From positions 1 to 64,000 of the forward strand of contig NZ_CAJYTI010000033.1 in the NCBI RefSeq assembly GCF_913777625.1: 64,000 bases of DNA, read 5' to 3'. Positions within the stretch are counted from its first letter, which is position 1. The number at the start of each line of letters is the position of its first letter. The notes beneath the pieces are model-generated. The model was not told the origin of the DNA. It saw only the letters and a list, made by a program, of their open reading frames with translations, and searched no databases. The DNA is from an uncultured Sphingomonas sp. (GTDB taxonomy: Bacteria > Pseudomonadota > Alphaproteobacteria > Sphingomonadales > Sphingomonadaceae). Below, one piece after another: positions 56,930 to 64,000 of this stretch. The position numbers and the translations under genes were made by a program.

Positions 56930-57787
56930 ATGAAATTCTGCCGTTTTGGAGAACGGGGCCAGGAACGCCCCGGCCTGATCGACGCCGAGGGCCGCGTTCG
57001 CGACCTGTCCGGCCACATCGCCGAGCTGACGATCGAGGCAATCGCGGGGCTCGGCACGATCGACGCCGCGAGCATGCCGCTGGTGGAGGACGGCGTTCGC
57101 CTCGGCGTGCCGCTCAAGGGCATCGGCAAGATCGTCGCGATCGGCCTCAACTATGAGGACCATGCGATCGAATCCAATCTGCCGATCCCGACCGAGCCGG
57201 TGATGTTCATGAAGGCGTTGTCGAGCCTGACCGGCCCGAACGACGAGGTGATGCTGCCGCGCGGCTCCACCCATAGCGACTGGGAAGTCGAGCTGGCCGT
57301 CGTGATCGGCAAGACCGCCCGCTATGTCGACAAGGCCGACGCGCTTTCGCATGTCGCCGGCTATGCGGTCGCGAACGACGTGTCGGAACGCTTCAACCAA
57401 AAGCAGCGCGGCAGCCAGTGGAGCAAGGGCAAGGGCCACGACAGCTTCTGCCCGCTCGGCCCCTGGCTGGTGACGGCGGACGAGATCGCCGACCCGCAGG
57501 CCCTCGACATGTTCCTGGACGTCAACGGCGAGCGGATGCAGACCGGCAACACCCGCACGATGATCTTCGACGTCGCCGAGATCATCGCGTACGTCAGCGA
57601 GTACATCACCCTCTATCCGGGCGACGTGCTGATCACCGGGACCCCGCCGGGCGTGGGCGAGGGCAAGAAGCCGGAGTCGATCTTCCTCAAGGCAGGCGAC
57701 ACGATGCGGCTGGGCATCGCCGGCCTCGGCGAGCAGCGGCAGAACGTCGTCGCATGGCGCCACCTTGGCGACACGGTGCTCGGATGA
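56930..57787 (+). CDS. lra6: 2,4-diketo-3-deoxy-L-rhamnonate hydrolase (LRA6, FAH family)
   Basis: 285 aa. Metal ligands are Glu119, Glu121 (SDWEVELAVVIG) and Asp150 (VANDVSERF). ITGTPPGVGEGKKPE is the C-terminal signature. In the Sphingomonas route it cleaves the diketo acid made by the LRA5 dehydrogenase into pyruvate and L-lactate, replacing the aldolase step. Direct neighbours RhmD and the SDR make this assignment strong. Its TGA overlaps the SDR ATG by 4 nt. Confidence 0.9.
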   Translation: MKFCRFGERGQERPGLIDAEGRVRDLSGHIAELTIEAIAGLGTIDAASMPLVEDGVRLGVPLKGIGKIVAIGLNYEDHAIESNLPIPTEPVMFMKALSSLTGPNDEVMLPRGSTHSDWEVELAVVIGKTARYVDKADALSHVAGYAVANDVSERFNQKQRGSQWSKGKGHDSFCPLGPWLVTADEIADPQALDMFLDVNGERMQTGNTRTMIFDVAEIIAYVSEYITLYPGDVLITGTPPGVGEGKKPESIFLKAGDTMRLGIAGLGEQRQNVVAWRHLGDTVLG

Positions 57788-58533
57788 GCGGCTTCGCGGG
57801 ACGCTTCGCCGGGCGCATGGCGGTGATCACCGGCGGCGCCTCGGGGCTCGGCCTCGCGGTCGCCCGGCGGATGGTGGCAGAGGGCGGCCAGGTCGCGCTC
57901 TGGGATCTCAACCCCGATCAGCTCGCCGTGGCGGCGGCCGAACTGGGCGGCGCGCATGTCGAGCAGCTCGACGTCTCCGATGCCGAGGCGGTCGCCCGCG
58001 CGGCGGAGGCGACGGCGGCGACACTGGGCAAGATCGACATCCTCGTCTGCTCGGCCGGCATCACCGGCGCGACCGTTCCGGTGCACGAATTCCCGCTCGA
58101 TAGCTGGCGCCGGGTGATCGACATCAACCTGAGCGGCCTGTTCTATTGCTGCCGCGCGGTGGTGCCGCACCTGCTGGCGAACGGCTATGGCCGGATCGTC
58201 AACGTCTCCTCGGTCGCGGGCAAGGAGGGCAATCCCAACGCCTCGGCCTATTCGGCGTCCAAGGCGGGCGTGATCGGCTTCACCAAGTCGCTCGGCAAGG
58301 AACTGGCCGGCAAGGGCGTGATCGCCAACGCGCTGACGCCGGCAACGTTCGAGAGCCCGATCCTCGCCCAGCTGCCGCCGAGTCAGGTGGAATATATGCG
58401 CTCCAAGATCCCGATGGGCCGCCTCGGCGACGCCGACGAAAGCGCCGCGATGATCTGCTTCATGGCCAGCGAGGAGTGCAGCTTCACCACCGCCTCCACC
58501 TTCGACACGTCGGGCGGCCGCACGACCTATTGA
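57784..58533 (+). CDS. lra5: 2-keto-3-deoxy-L-rhamnonate 4-dehydrogenase (SDR, LRA5)
   Basis: 249 aa. VITGGASGLGLAVA is the NAD-binding loop, SAGITGATVP the NAG-equivalent and NASAYSASKAG the catalytic Tyr-x-x-x-Lys. The C-terminus ends FDTSGGRTTY. An SDR between the FAH hydrolase and the lactonase is the arrangement expected for oxidation at C4, giving 2,4-diketo-3-deoxy-L-rhamnonate. It begins in a 4-nt overlap with lra6. Confidence 0.87.
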   Translation: MSGFAGRFAGRMAVITGGASGLGLAVARRMVAEGGQVALWDLNPDQLAVAAAELGGAHVEQLDVSDAEAVARAAEATAATLGKIDILVCSAGITGATVPVHEFPLDSWRRVIDINLSGLFYCCRAVVPHLLANGYGRIVNVSSVAGKEGNPNASAYSASKAGVIGFTKSLGKELAGKGVIANALTPATFESPILAQLPPSQVEYMRSKIPMGRLGDADESAAMICFMASEECSFTTASTFDTSGGRTTY

Positions 58534-58559
58534 AGGCGCTCAGAAGGGGAGGAAGACCG

Positions 58560-59462
58560 ATGGCCCGTGATCTGCCGTTCGTCGATGCGCATGTGCATCT
58601 CTGGGATCTCGACCGGATTTCCTATCCCTGGCTGACGCCGCCGTTCGCCGACGACGGACCGAACGGCAGCGTCGAACCGATCGCGCGGACCTACCTGCTC
58701 GACGACTATCTGGCGGATGCCCGCAGCTGGGACGTGCGCGGCATCGTCCATGTCGACGCCGGCGCGACGCCAGAGGCGGCGCTTGCCGAGACCGAATGGC
58801 TGCAGGCTATGGCGGACGCGCGCGGCATGCCGAACGCGATCATCGCCTTCGCCGCGCTGGACGATCCGAACCTCGACGCGCGCCTCGCCGCGCACGCATC
58901 CCATCCTGCGGTCCGCGGCATTCGCCACATCGTCAACTGGCACCCCGATCCTCGTCGCAGCTACACCCCGCGCGACGTGACGCGGGACGAGGCGTGGGCG
59001 CGGGGCTTCGCGCTGCTGGGCAAATATGGCTTGAGCTTCGATCTCCAGGCCTATCCGGGCCAGTTCGAAGCGCTCGCCCGGCTGATCGCGCGGCATCCCG
59101 AGGTGCAGGTGATCCTCAATCACACCGGTATGGCGGTGCCTGGGGAATGGGAGACGTGGCGCGCGGGCATGCGCGCGCTCGCCGCGCTGCCCAATGTCGC
59201 CACCAAGATTTCGGGCATCGGCTTCACCCACCGGCCCTGGCGCCTTGCCGAACTCCGGCCATATGTGCTCGAGGCGATCGCGATGTTCGGGGCCGACCGC
59301 GCGCTGTTCGCCAGCGATTTTCCGACCGACAAGCTGTTCGGCAGCTTCGCCGCGCATCTGGATGGCTATGCCGAAGTCACCGCGGCCTTTTCCGAAGACG
59401 AGCGGCGTGCGCTCTTCGCCGGTAACGCCAACCGACTCTATCGGCTCGGCCTGAACCTCTAG
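58560..59462 (+). CDS. lra2: L-rhamnono-lactonase (amidohydrolase family, LRA2)
   Basis: 300 aa COG3618-type lactonase. FVDAHVHLWDLDRISYPWL carries the His-x-His pair. GIRHIVNWHPDPRRSYTPRD, VILNHTGMAVPG and the late FASDFPTDKLFGS (Asp) complete the set. It would hydrolyse the lactone made by LRA1 to L-rhamnonate. GGGGAGGAAG lies 5 nt before ATG 58560. It closes the rhmD operon and resembles the lactonase at 50443 throughout. Confidence 0.87.
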   Translation: MARDLPFVDAHVHLWDLDRISYPWLTPPFADDGPNGSVEPIARTYLLDDYLADARSWDVRGIVHVDAGATPEAALAETEWLQAMADARGMPNAIIAFAALDDPNLDARLAAHASHPAVRGIRHIVNWHPDPRRSYTPRDVTRDEAWARGFALLGKYGLSFDLQAYPGQFEALARLIARHPEVQVILNHTGMAVPGEWETWRAGMRALAALPNVATKISGIGFTHRPWRLAELRPYVLEAIAMFGADRALFASDFPTDKLFGSFAAHLDGYAEVTAAFSEDERRALFAGNANRLYRLGLNL

Positions 59463-59524
59463 CGCGCACGGCCGGCCCATCGCGGTCGGCCTGATCCCCG
59501 AAGAAAAAACTTGCAGGTACCGCG

Positions 59525-59539
59525 CCGACAATTTGTCGG
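59525..59539. promoter_or_regulatory. Perfect palindrome CCGACAA-T-TTGTCGG in the receptor leader
   Basis: Seven-bp perfect arms, 62 nt past the lactonase stop and about 170 nt before the receptor start. The half-sequence TTGTCGG also occurs at 15561, before the other carbohydrate receptor, and at 55674, before rhmD. It could be an operator or a weak terminator stem; no U-tract follows. Confidence 0.45.
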
Positions 59540-59603
59540 TGTGATTGTCAGCCCCTTGCGCACCGGTCAAAAGCTGATAACGTTGCATTAAGTGAAGCGT
59601 CCA

Positions 59604-59618
59604 TTCACAATGTGGGAA
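59604..59618. promoter_or_regulatory. Candidate IclR operator at the receptor promoter (TTCACAATGTGGGAA)
   Basis: Dyad of form ATTC-N-CA-N3-TG-N-GAAT when one base is added each side (59603-59619). It overlaps a plausible promoter, TTGCAT (59583) with 17-nt spacing to CACAAT (59606). It matches the site before rhmD at 13 of 15 bases. Confidence 0.62.
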
Positions 59619-59709
59619 TAGCGGACATAGACCCGCATTCTCGGGGAGCAGGCGGCAGGGGAGGGGATCCCCAACGGGTGCCGCCAGCCAGAACAGGAGA
59701 GGGAATGCC

Positions 59710-62700
59710 ATGAACAGGGGACAGGTTTCACGCCGTCATATCGCTGCGACCGCCAGCTTGGCGGCGTTGGCGGTCATGCTCGGGGGCGGTATCGGCACCT
59801 CAGCGGCGCAGACCGCGCCGGCCAAGCAGGATACGCAGGCGCCCGACATGGAAAGCCAGCTGACCGTCGCCGACGAAGAGGCGATCGTCGTCGTCGGCTC
59901 GCGCGCCAGCCAGCAATCGTCCAACGCCCGCAAGAAGAATGCGCGCACGGCAACCGACTCGATCGTTGCCGATGACATCGGTTCCTTTCCCGATCGGAAT
60001 GTGAACGAGGCGATCTCGCGCATCCCGGGCGTGGCGCTCGGCCGCAACGAATTCGGCGAGGGCGACAGCGTCGCGGTGCGCGGCAACGGCCCGGATCTGA
60101 CCCGCGTCGAGCTCGACGGCATCGGCGTGCAGAGCACCAACGGCCTGGCGATCGGCGCCAGCAACGGCCGCAGTGCCGATCTGCGCGAGCTGCCGGCCGA
60201 GCTGGTCAAGAGCGTCGACGTGGTCAAGGGCTCCACCGCCGACATGACCGAAGGCGGCCTGGGCGGCACGGTGCAGATCAAGACCCGTACCGGCCTCGAC
60301 TTCAAGAAGCCCTATTTCTCGCTGCGCGCCGGCGCCGGCGAGAATTCGCTGGGCAAGAAATGGACCCCGGATTTCAATGCCGTCTACGGCCGCCGCTTGT
60401 TCAACGACCGGGTCGGCGTGATCGTCAGCGGCAGCTATTCGAAGATCCAGAACAACGGCCATACCTACGAGACGACGACCAGCAACAATCGCGGCTATTC
60501 GCGCCTGTTCGACTTCGACCAGTCGCCGGACAAGACCTTCACCTTCAATCCCGCGACGGTGGGCACCGACGCCGCCGACGTCCCCTTCGCCAACAGCACC
60601 GCGCCGGGCGGCGGATCGCTCACCCCGCGCCAGCTCGTCACGCTGTCGGCGGGCGCGAAGAGCAAGGCCGAGTGCCTGCAGATCTTCCCGAACAATGCGA
60701 CCGCCAGCGCCGCTTCGCGCGCGCAGCGGATCCTGGAGCAGCAGACCTGCCTCAACCAGTGGAACGACTATACCCCGTCGCTGATCCGCAACTTCATGCT
60801 GACCCAGACCGATCAGCGCTACGCGTTCGACGGCCGGCTCGACTATAAGGTGACCGATCGCCTGACGATCTTCGGCAAGGGCACGATCGCCAACCGCAAG
60901 GTGCACGACCAGAACCGCAGCCGCACGCCGGTCACGCTGTTCGGCCAGAACCTCACCGGCACCTTCCTCGACAGCACCACCGGCTATCCGCGCACCCGCA
61001 CCGTCTCGCCCAACGCGCCGGCCGGCTATTATCTGTTCGACGGCCTCAACAACGTCGGCAACAACGCGACCCTCGGCAACGTGCTCAACATCGTGCCGGG
61101 CAGCGTCAAGGTCGACAGCGCCCATAACGTCACCGCGATGACGCTCACCAACAATGCGGTGACGATCGACCAGATCGAGAACACGATCGACACCAAGACC
61201 AAATATTTCCAGGGTGGTGCCGAATATCGCGGCGAGCGCCTCGACATCGATGCGATGGCAGGTCTCACCCGCGCCACCACCAGCCGCGGCGACATGCGCA
61301 CCGCGCGCACCTATAGCTATGGCACGGCGGCGCTGCAGCTCCAGCCCAACGGCCTGTGGGACGTGCAGCTGCCCGCCGGCTATGACGAGAACAACCCGGC
61401 CAATTATGTCCAGCTCTCCGCGCCGCCCTGCATCGGGGCCGGGACCGCGCCGAGCTGCACCGGCCAGGCGGCGGTGGCGGCGGGCCCCAATGGTCCGGCG
61501 ACGCCCGCCTATACCGTGGGCCAGATGCCGCTCACCACACCCAGCTTCAGCGTGCAATATACGCCGGCGCTGGGCGAGGCCTCGGAGAAGATCGCCAAGC
61601 TCGACCTTACCTACCGCACCGACGGCATCCTGCCCTTCATCAAGCGGATCAAGATCGGCGGCCAGTACCGCAAGAACGATCTCGATCGCTGGGGCAATGG
61701 TGGCTACACGGCGAAGAGCCAGGTCGGCACCTTCGGCCAGCCAGGCTATCAGGCAGCGGTGATCGTGCCGACCGCGATCGTGCGCGGCACCTATCGCGCC
61801 TGCCAGCCGACCGCGACCTCGACGCTCTCGTGCAACTATGGCTATGTGCCGAGCACCAACCCGGCCAATGTCCGCTCGGGCGTCGACACGCTGACCCCGC
61901 AAGCGCTCCAGGACCTGTTCGCCCGCACCTTCGAGGCCAGCGACAGCGCCTATTTCGGCGATCTGCCCAATCGCGGCAATCTGCCGGCTGCGTGGCAGGG
62001 CCTGCGCACCGACGAGCTGTTCGCGGCACTGGGCGCCGGGAACTATATGAACTTCGACTGCCTGAAGACCTGTGTGGGCAGCGACGGCAACACCTATGCC
62101 CAGCCGGTCAGCCGCACGCGCGAGACGATCAAGAACCTCTATGCGATGGCCGATTTCGACCAGGATCTGCCCTGGGGCCTGCGCCTGGACGGCAATGTCG
62201 GCATCCGCGGCGTGTTCGCCACCACCAAGGGGTCGGGGCTGCTCACGCTCACCTCGATCCGGGTGACCAGTCTCTACAACCCGAACGATCCGAACAACGC
62301 ATCGGGCATCAACAGCATCTCGTTCAGCCAGAACACGACGCTGAACGCCAAGACGACCGACTGGCTGCCCAGCTTCAACGTCAATCTCTGGGGCTTCCAC
62401 GACCGGCTGGTGCTGCGCCTCTATGGCGGCAAGACCGTCGCGCGGCCCAACCCGACGCTGCTCTATCCGGGCGGCACCTGCAATATCGACCAGCGCGTCG
62501 AGCTCGATACCAATCCGGACGACGTCTATGGCTGCTCGGGCCGCGTCGGCAATCCCGGGCTCAAGCCGTTCACCGCGTGGAGCTACAACACCAGCCTCGA
62601 ATGGTATCCCAACGCCGACACCGTCTTCTCGGTGGCCTATGGCAAGCTGGACGTGAAGATCGGCAACCCGATCGCGGTGACCGAGAACCGCAAGCCGTTC

Positions 62701-63366
62701 GCCGGCTCCGACCTGAAGGATCCGGTCACCGGTGCGGCGCTCGCCGACCTCGAGTTCGCGGTGCCCACCTACACCAACGGCCCCGGCTACAAGCGCGACA
62801 TCTGGGAGTTCCAGGCCAAGACGGCGTTCACCTTCCTGCCCTGGTTCCTCAAGCATACCGGTGCGGACGTGAACTTCTCGATCCTCGCCTCGTCGGTGAC
62901 CAGCGGCCAGCGCGATCCGCTGACCGGCGACGTGATGCTGCCGCCGAACGAGTCGAAATACTATACCAACGCCTCGCTCTGGTATGACGACGGCAAGTTC
63001 AACTTCCGTGTCGCCTATCAGAAGCGCAGTTCGCTGTTCACCTGCATCACGCCCTGCGGCGGCAACACCACCGACATCAACTATCCGGGCGAGCAGTGGA
63101 CCAATGTCCGCCTCGTCGCGCCGGGTTACAATCCGGGCGTGCCGCGGTTCATCGACGGGTCGACGTTCATCGACGCGAAGATGTCGTACAACATCAACCG
63201 CAACTTCCAGATCTATCTGGAAGGGCGCAACATGACGCGCGAGATGTCGCAGTCGGTCTCGACCGGCCAGTATGTTCCGTTCGCCGACGGCACCCCGCGG
63301 GTGATGCGGGTTGCCTATGGCGGCCGGCGGATCATGGGCGGCGTGCGCATCCAGTTCGGGCGCTGA
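59710..63366 (+). CDS. Very large TonB-dependent receptor, carbohydrate type
   Basis: 1218 aa outer-membrane receptor. The N-terminus (VSRRHIAATASLAALAVMLG, cleaved near SAAQ) is a signal peptide. The plug has AIVVVGSRASQQSSNARKKN and SIVADDIGSFPDRNVNEAIS, then RVELDGIGVQSTNG. The barrel has long inserts (residues about 280-350 and 560-640) with paired cysteines, suggesting large surface loops for a bulky glycan. Placement after the rhamnose operon with a shared dyad suggests uptake of rhamnose-rich oligosaccharides such as rhamnogalacturonan pieces. ATG 59710 follows AGGAGAGGGA. Confidence 0.88.
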   Translation: MNRGQVSRRHIAATASLAALAVMLGGGIGTSAAQTAPAKQDTQAPDMESQLTVADEEAIVVVGSRASQQSSNARKKNARTATDSIVADDIGSFPDRNVNEAISRIPGVALGRNEFGEGDSVAVRGNGPDLTRVELDGIGVQSTNGLAIGASNGRSADLRELPAELVKSVDVVKGSTADMTEGGLGGTVQIKTRTGLDFKKPYFSLRAGAGENSLGKKWTPDFNAVYGRRLFNDRVGVIVSGSYSKIQNNGHTYETTTSNNRGYSRLFDFDQSPDKTFTFNPATVGTDAADVPFANSTAPGGGSLTPRQLVTLSAGAKSKAECLQIFPNNATASAASRAQRILEQQTCLNQWNDYTPSLIRNFMLTQTDQRYAFDGRLDYKVTDRLTIFGKGTIANRKVHDQNRSRTPVTLFGQNLTGTFLDSTTGYPRTRTVSPNAPAGYYLFDGLNNVGNNATLGNVLNIVPGSVKVDSAHNVTAMTLTNNAVTIDQIENTIDTKTKYFQGGAEYRGERLDIDAMAGLTRATTSRGDMRTARTYSYGTAALQLQPNGLWDVQLPAGYDENNPANYVQLSAPPCIGAGTAPSCTGQAAVAAGPNGPATPAYTVGQMPLTTPSFSVQYTPALGEASEKIAKLDLTYRTDGILPFIKRIKIGGQYRKNDLDRWGNGGYTAKSQVGTFGQPGYQAAVIVPTAIVRGTYRACQPTATSTLSCNYGYVPSTNPANVRSGVDTLTPQALQDLFARTFEASDSAYFGDLPNRGNLPAAWQGLRTDELFAALGAGNYMNFDCLKTCVGSDGNTYAQPVSRTRETIKNLYAMADFDQDLPWGLRLDGNVGIRGVFATTKGSGLLTLTSIRVTSLYNPNDPNNASGINSISFSQNTTLNAKTTDWLPSFNVNLWGFHDRLVLRLYGGKTVARPNPTLLYPGGTCNIDQRVELDTNPDDVYGCSGRVGNPGLKPFTAWSYNTSLEWYPNADTVFSVAYGKLDVKIGNPIAVTENRKPFAGSDLKDPVTGAALADLEFAVPTYTNGPGYKRDIWEFQAKTAFTFLPWFLKHTGADVNFSILASSVTSGQRDPLTGDVMLPPNESKYYTNASLWYDDGKFNFRVAYQKRSSLFTCITPCGGNTTDINYPGEQWTNVRLVAPGYNPGVPRFIDGSTFIDAKMSYNINRNFQIYLEGRNMTREMSQSVSTGQYVPFADGTPRVMRVAYGGRRIMGGVRIQFGR

Positions 63367-63378
63367 ACCGCCCGCGGG

Positions 63379-64000
63379 TCACCCGGCCGGTGTCGGGTGG
63401 CCCAGCGCGGCGCTGATGTCGGCGGCCGCGGCGCGGACCTCCATCACAATGCCGTCCAGCGCGCCGTCCTCGACATATTGGGCCGGGCTCACCACGCTGA
63501 TCGCCGCGACGATCCGGCCGGCGGCATCACGGATCGGCGCCGCGACGGCGCGCAGATCATCGGGCGGCGGGCTGCGGTGGACAACCACACCGCGGCCGCG
63601 ATCGGCAGCCAGATCGGCGAGGAAGCTCGGCTGCGGAGACGGGCGGCGGCCGAGCAGCGCGTCGAGCATGCCCGGGGCCTCGTCGAGCAGCAATGCCTTG
63701 CCGAGACTGGTTTCGGGCAGCGGCCGGCGCGTGCCGACCGGCGTCGTCACCACCACGCGCTGCCCGCCGCCGACGCGGTGAAGGTGCACCGAATGGTCGC
63801 CGTCACGCTCGCCGAGAAAGGCCGGCATGTTGGTCGCATCGGCGAGCAGGCGCAGCCGATCGCGCGCCAGTTCGACCACGTTGAGCCGTTCCTGCGCGCG
63901 CACCCCCAGCTGCATCAGCTTGGGACCGAGCCGCAGGGTGCCGTCGCGCTCGCCGACCGCAAAGCCGCGATCGATCAGCGCCAGCGCCAGTCGGCGCGCC
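63379..64000 (-). CDS. IclR-family regulator, N-terminus cut by the window edge
   Basis: C-terminal 206 or so residues of a second IclR protein; the HTH lies mostly beyond base 64000. The visible part has LIDRGFAVGERDG and GPKLMQLGVRAQERLNVVEL, an effector domain (SVHLHRVGGGQRVV, ETSLGKALLLDEAPGM) and VAAPIRDAAGRIVAAISVVS. It is a clear paralogue of the regulator at 54697. It converges on the receptor gene with 12 nt between the stops. Together the two IclR genes bracket the rhamnose locus. Confidence 0.85.
   Translation of the reverse strand, partial: ARRLALALIDRGFAVGERDGTLRLGPKLMQLGVRAQERLNVVELARDRLRLLADATNMPAFLGERDGDHSVHLHRVGGGQRVVVTTPVGTRRPLPETSLGKALLLDEAPGMLDALLGRRPSPQPSFLADLAADRGRGVVVHRSPPPDDLRAVAAPIRDAAGRIVAAISVVSPAQYVEDGALDGIVMEVRAAAADISAALGHPTPAG

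Noticed and set aside
59800..62856. A 1018-residue antisense frame in the large TonB receptor gene
   Set aside because: Shadow of a well-supported receptor; no motif or start context.

Overview
The window is GC-rich, densely packed alphaproteobacterial DNA, most likely from a sphingomonad (Sphingomonas, Sphingobium or Novosphingobium type). The basis is three large TonB-dependent receptors, a lig-type protocatechuate 4,5-cleavage locus, the Sphingomonas-style non-phosphorylating L-rhamnose pathway, and many 1-8 nt gene overlaps. I found no rRNA, tRNA, CRISPR array or insertion sequence. The first and last genes are cut by the window edges.

Layout. (1) 1-8568: a tripartite efflux operon (membrane fusion protein, two RND pumps of the MdtB/MdtC type, outer-membrane lipoprotein). 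(2) 8599-15449, minus strand: TonB receptor, GH78 alpha-L-rhamnosidase and MFS transporter, a rhamnoside-utilisation unit. (3) 15450-19105: a leader with several dyads, an O-methyltransferase/TetR pair and an SDR/LysR pair. (4) 19081-27117: protocatechuate 4,5-cleavage pathway as two divergent operons, ligK-U-I (left) and a dehydrogenase-like gene plus ligJ-A-B-C (right), with an unusual tandem-HTH LysR regulator between them. (5) 27237-32253: AraC regulator with pobA and an aldo/keto reductase, then vanA-vanR with a recognisable VanR operator. (6) 32357-43629: a NodD-type LysR regulator divergent from a receptor, MBL hydrolase, FAD monooxygenase, extradiol dioxygenase, alpha/beta hydrolase, MFS, cupin, DenD-like dehydrogenase and FAA-family hydrolase. 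This looks like an uncharacterised aromatic, possibly flavonoid, ring-cleavage operon. (7) 43626-48300: a hydrolase behind a second VanR-like site, an Lrp regulator, an M3 oligopeptidase and a cysteine-desulfhydrase-like enzyme. (8) 48319-53131: a deoxysugar module (Zn-dehydrogenase, FAA hydrolase, lactonase, aldo/keto reductase, kinase). (9) 53128-64000: the L-rhamnose pathway (L-rhamnose dehydrogenase, rhamnogalacturonan acetylesterase, IclR, rhamnonate dehydratase, diketo-acid hydrolase, SDR, lactonase), a very large TonB receptor and a second IclR regulator.

Working together (inference): the window reads as a plant-material catabolic island. Rhamnosidase and acetylesterase would release L-rhamnose from pectin or from phenolic/flavonoid glycosides, and the sugar would be converted to pyruvate plus lactate. 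The aromatic part would enter through the NodD-regulated cluster, PobA and VanA, and drain through protocatechuate 4,5-cleavage to pyruvate and oxaloacetate. The most interesting items are the NodD-linked ring-cleavage operon, the duplicated DNA-binding domain in the lig regulator, the second VanR-like site, and a dyad shared by the rhamnonate dehydratase operon and the adjacent receptor.
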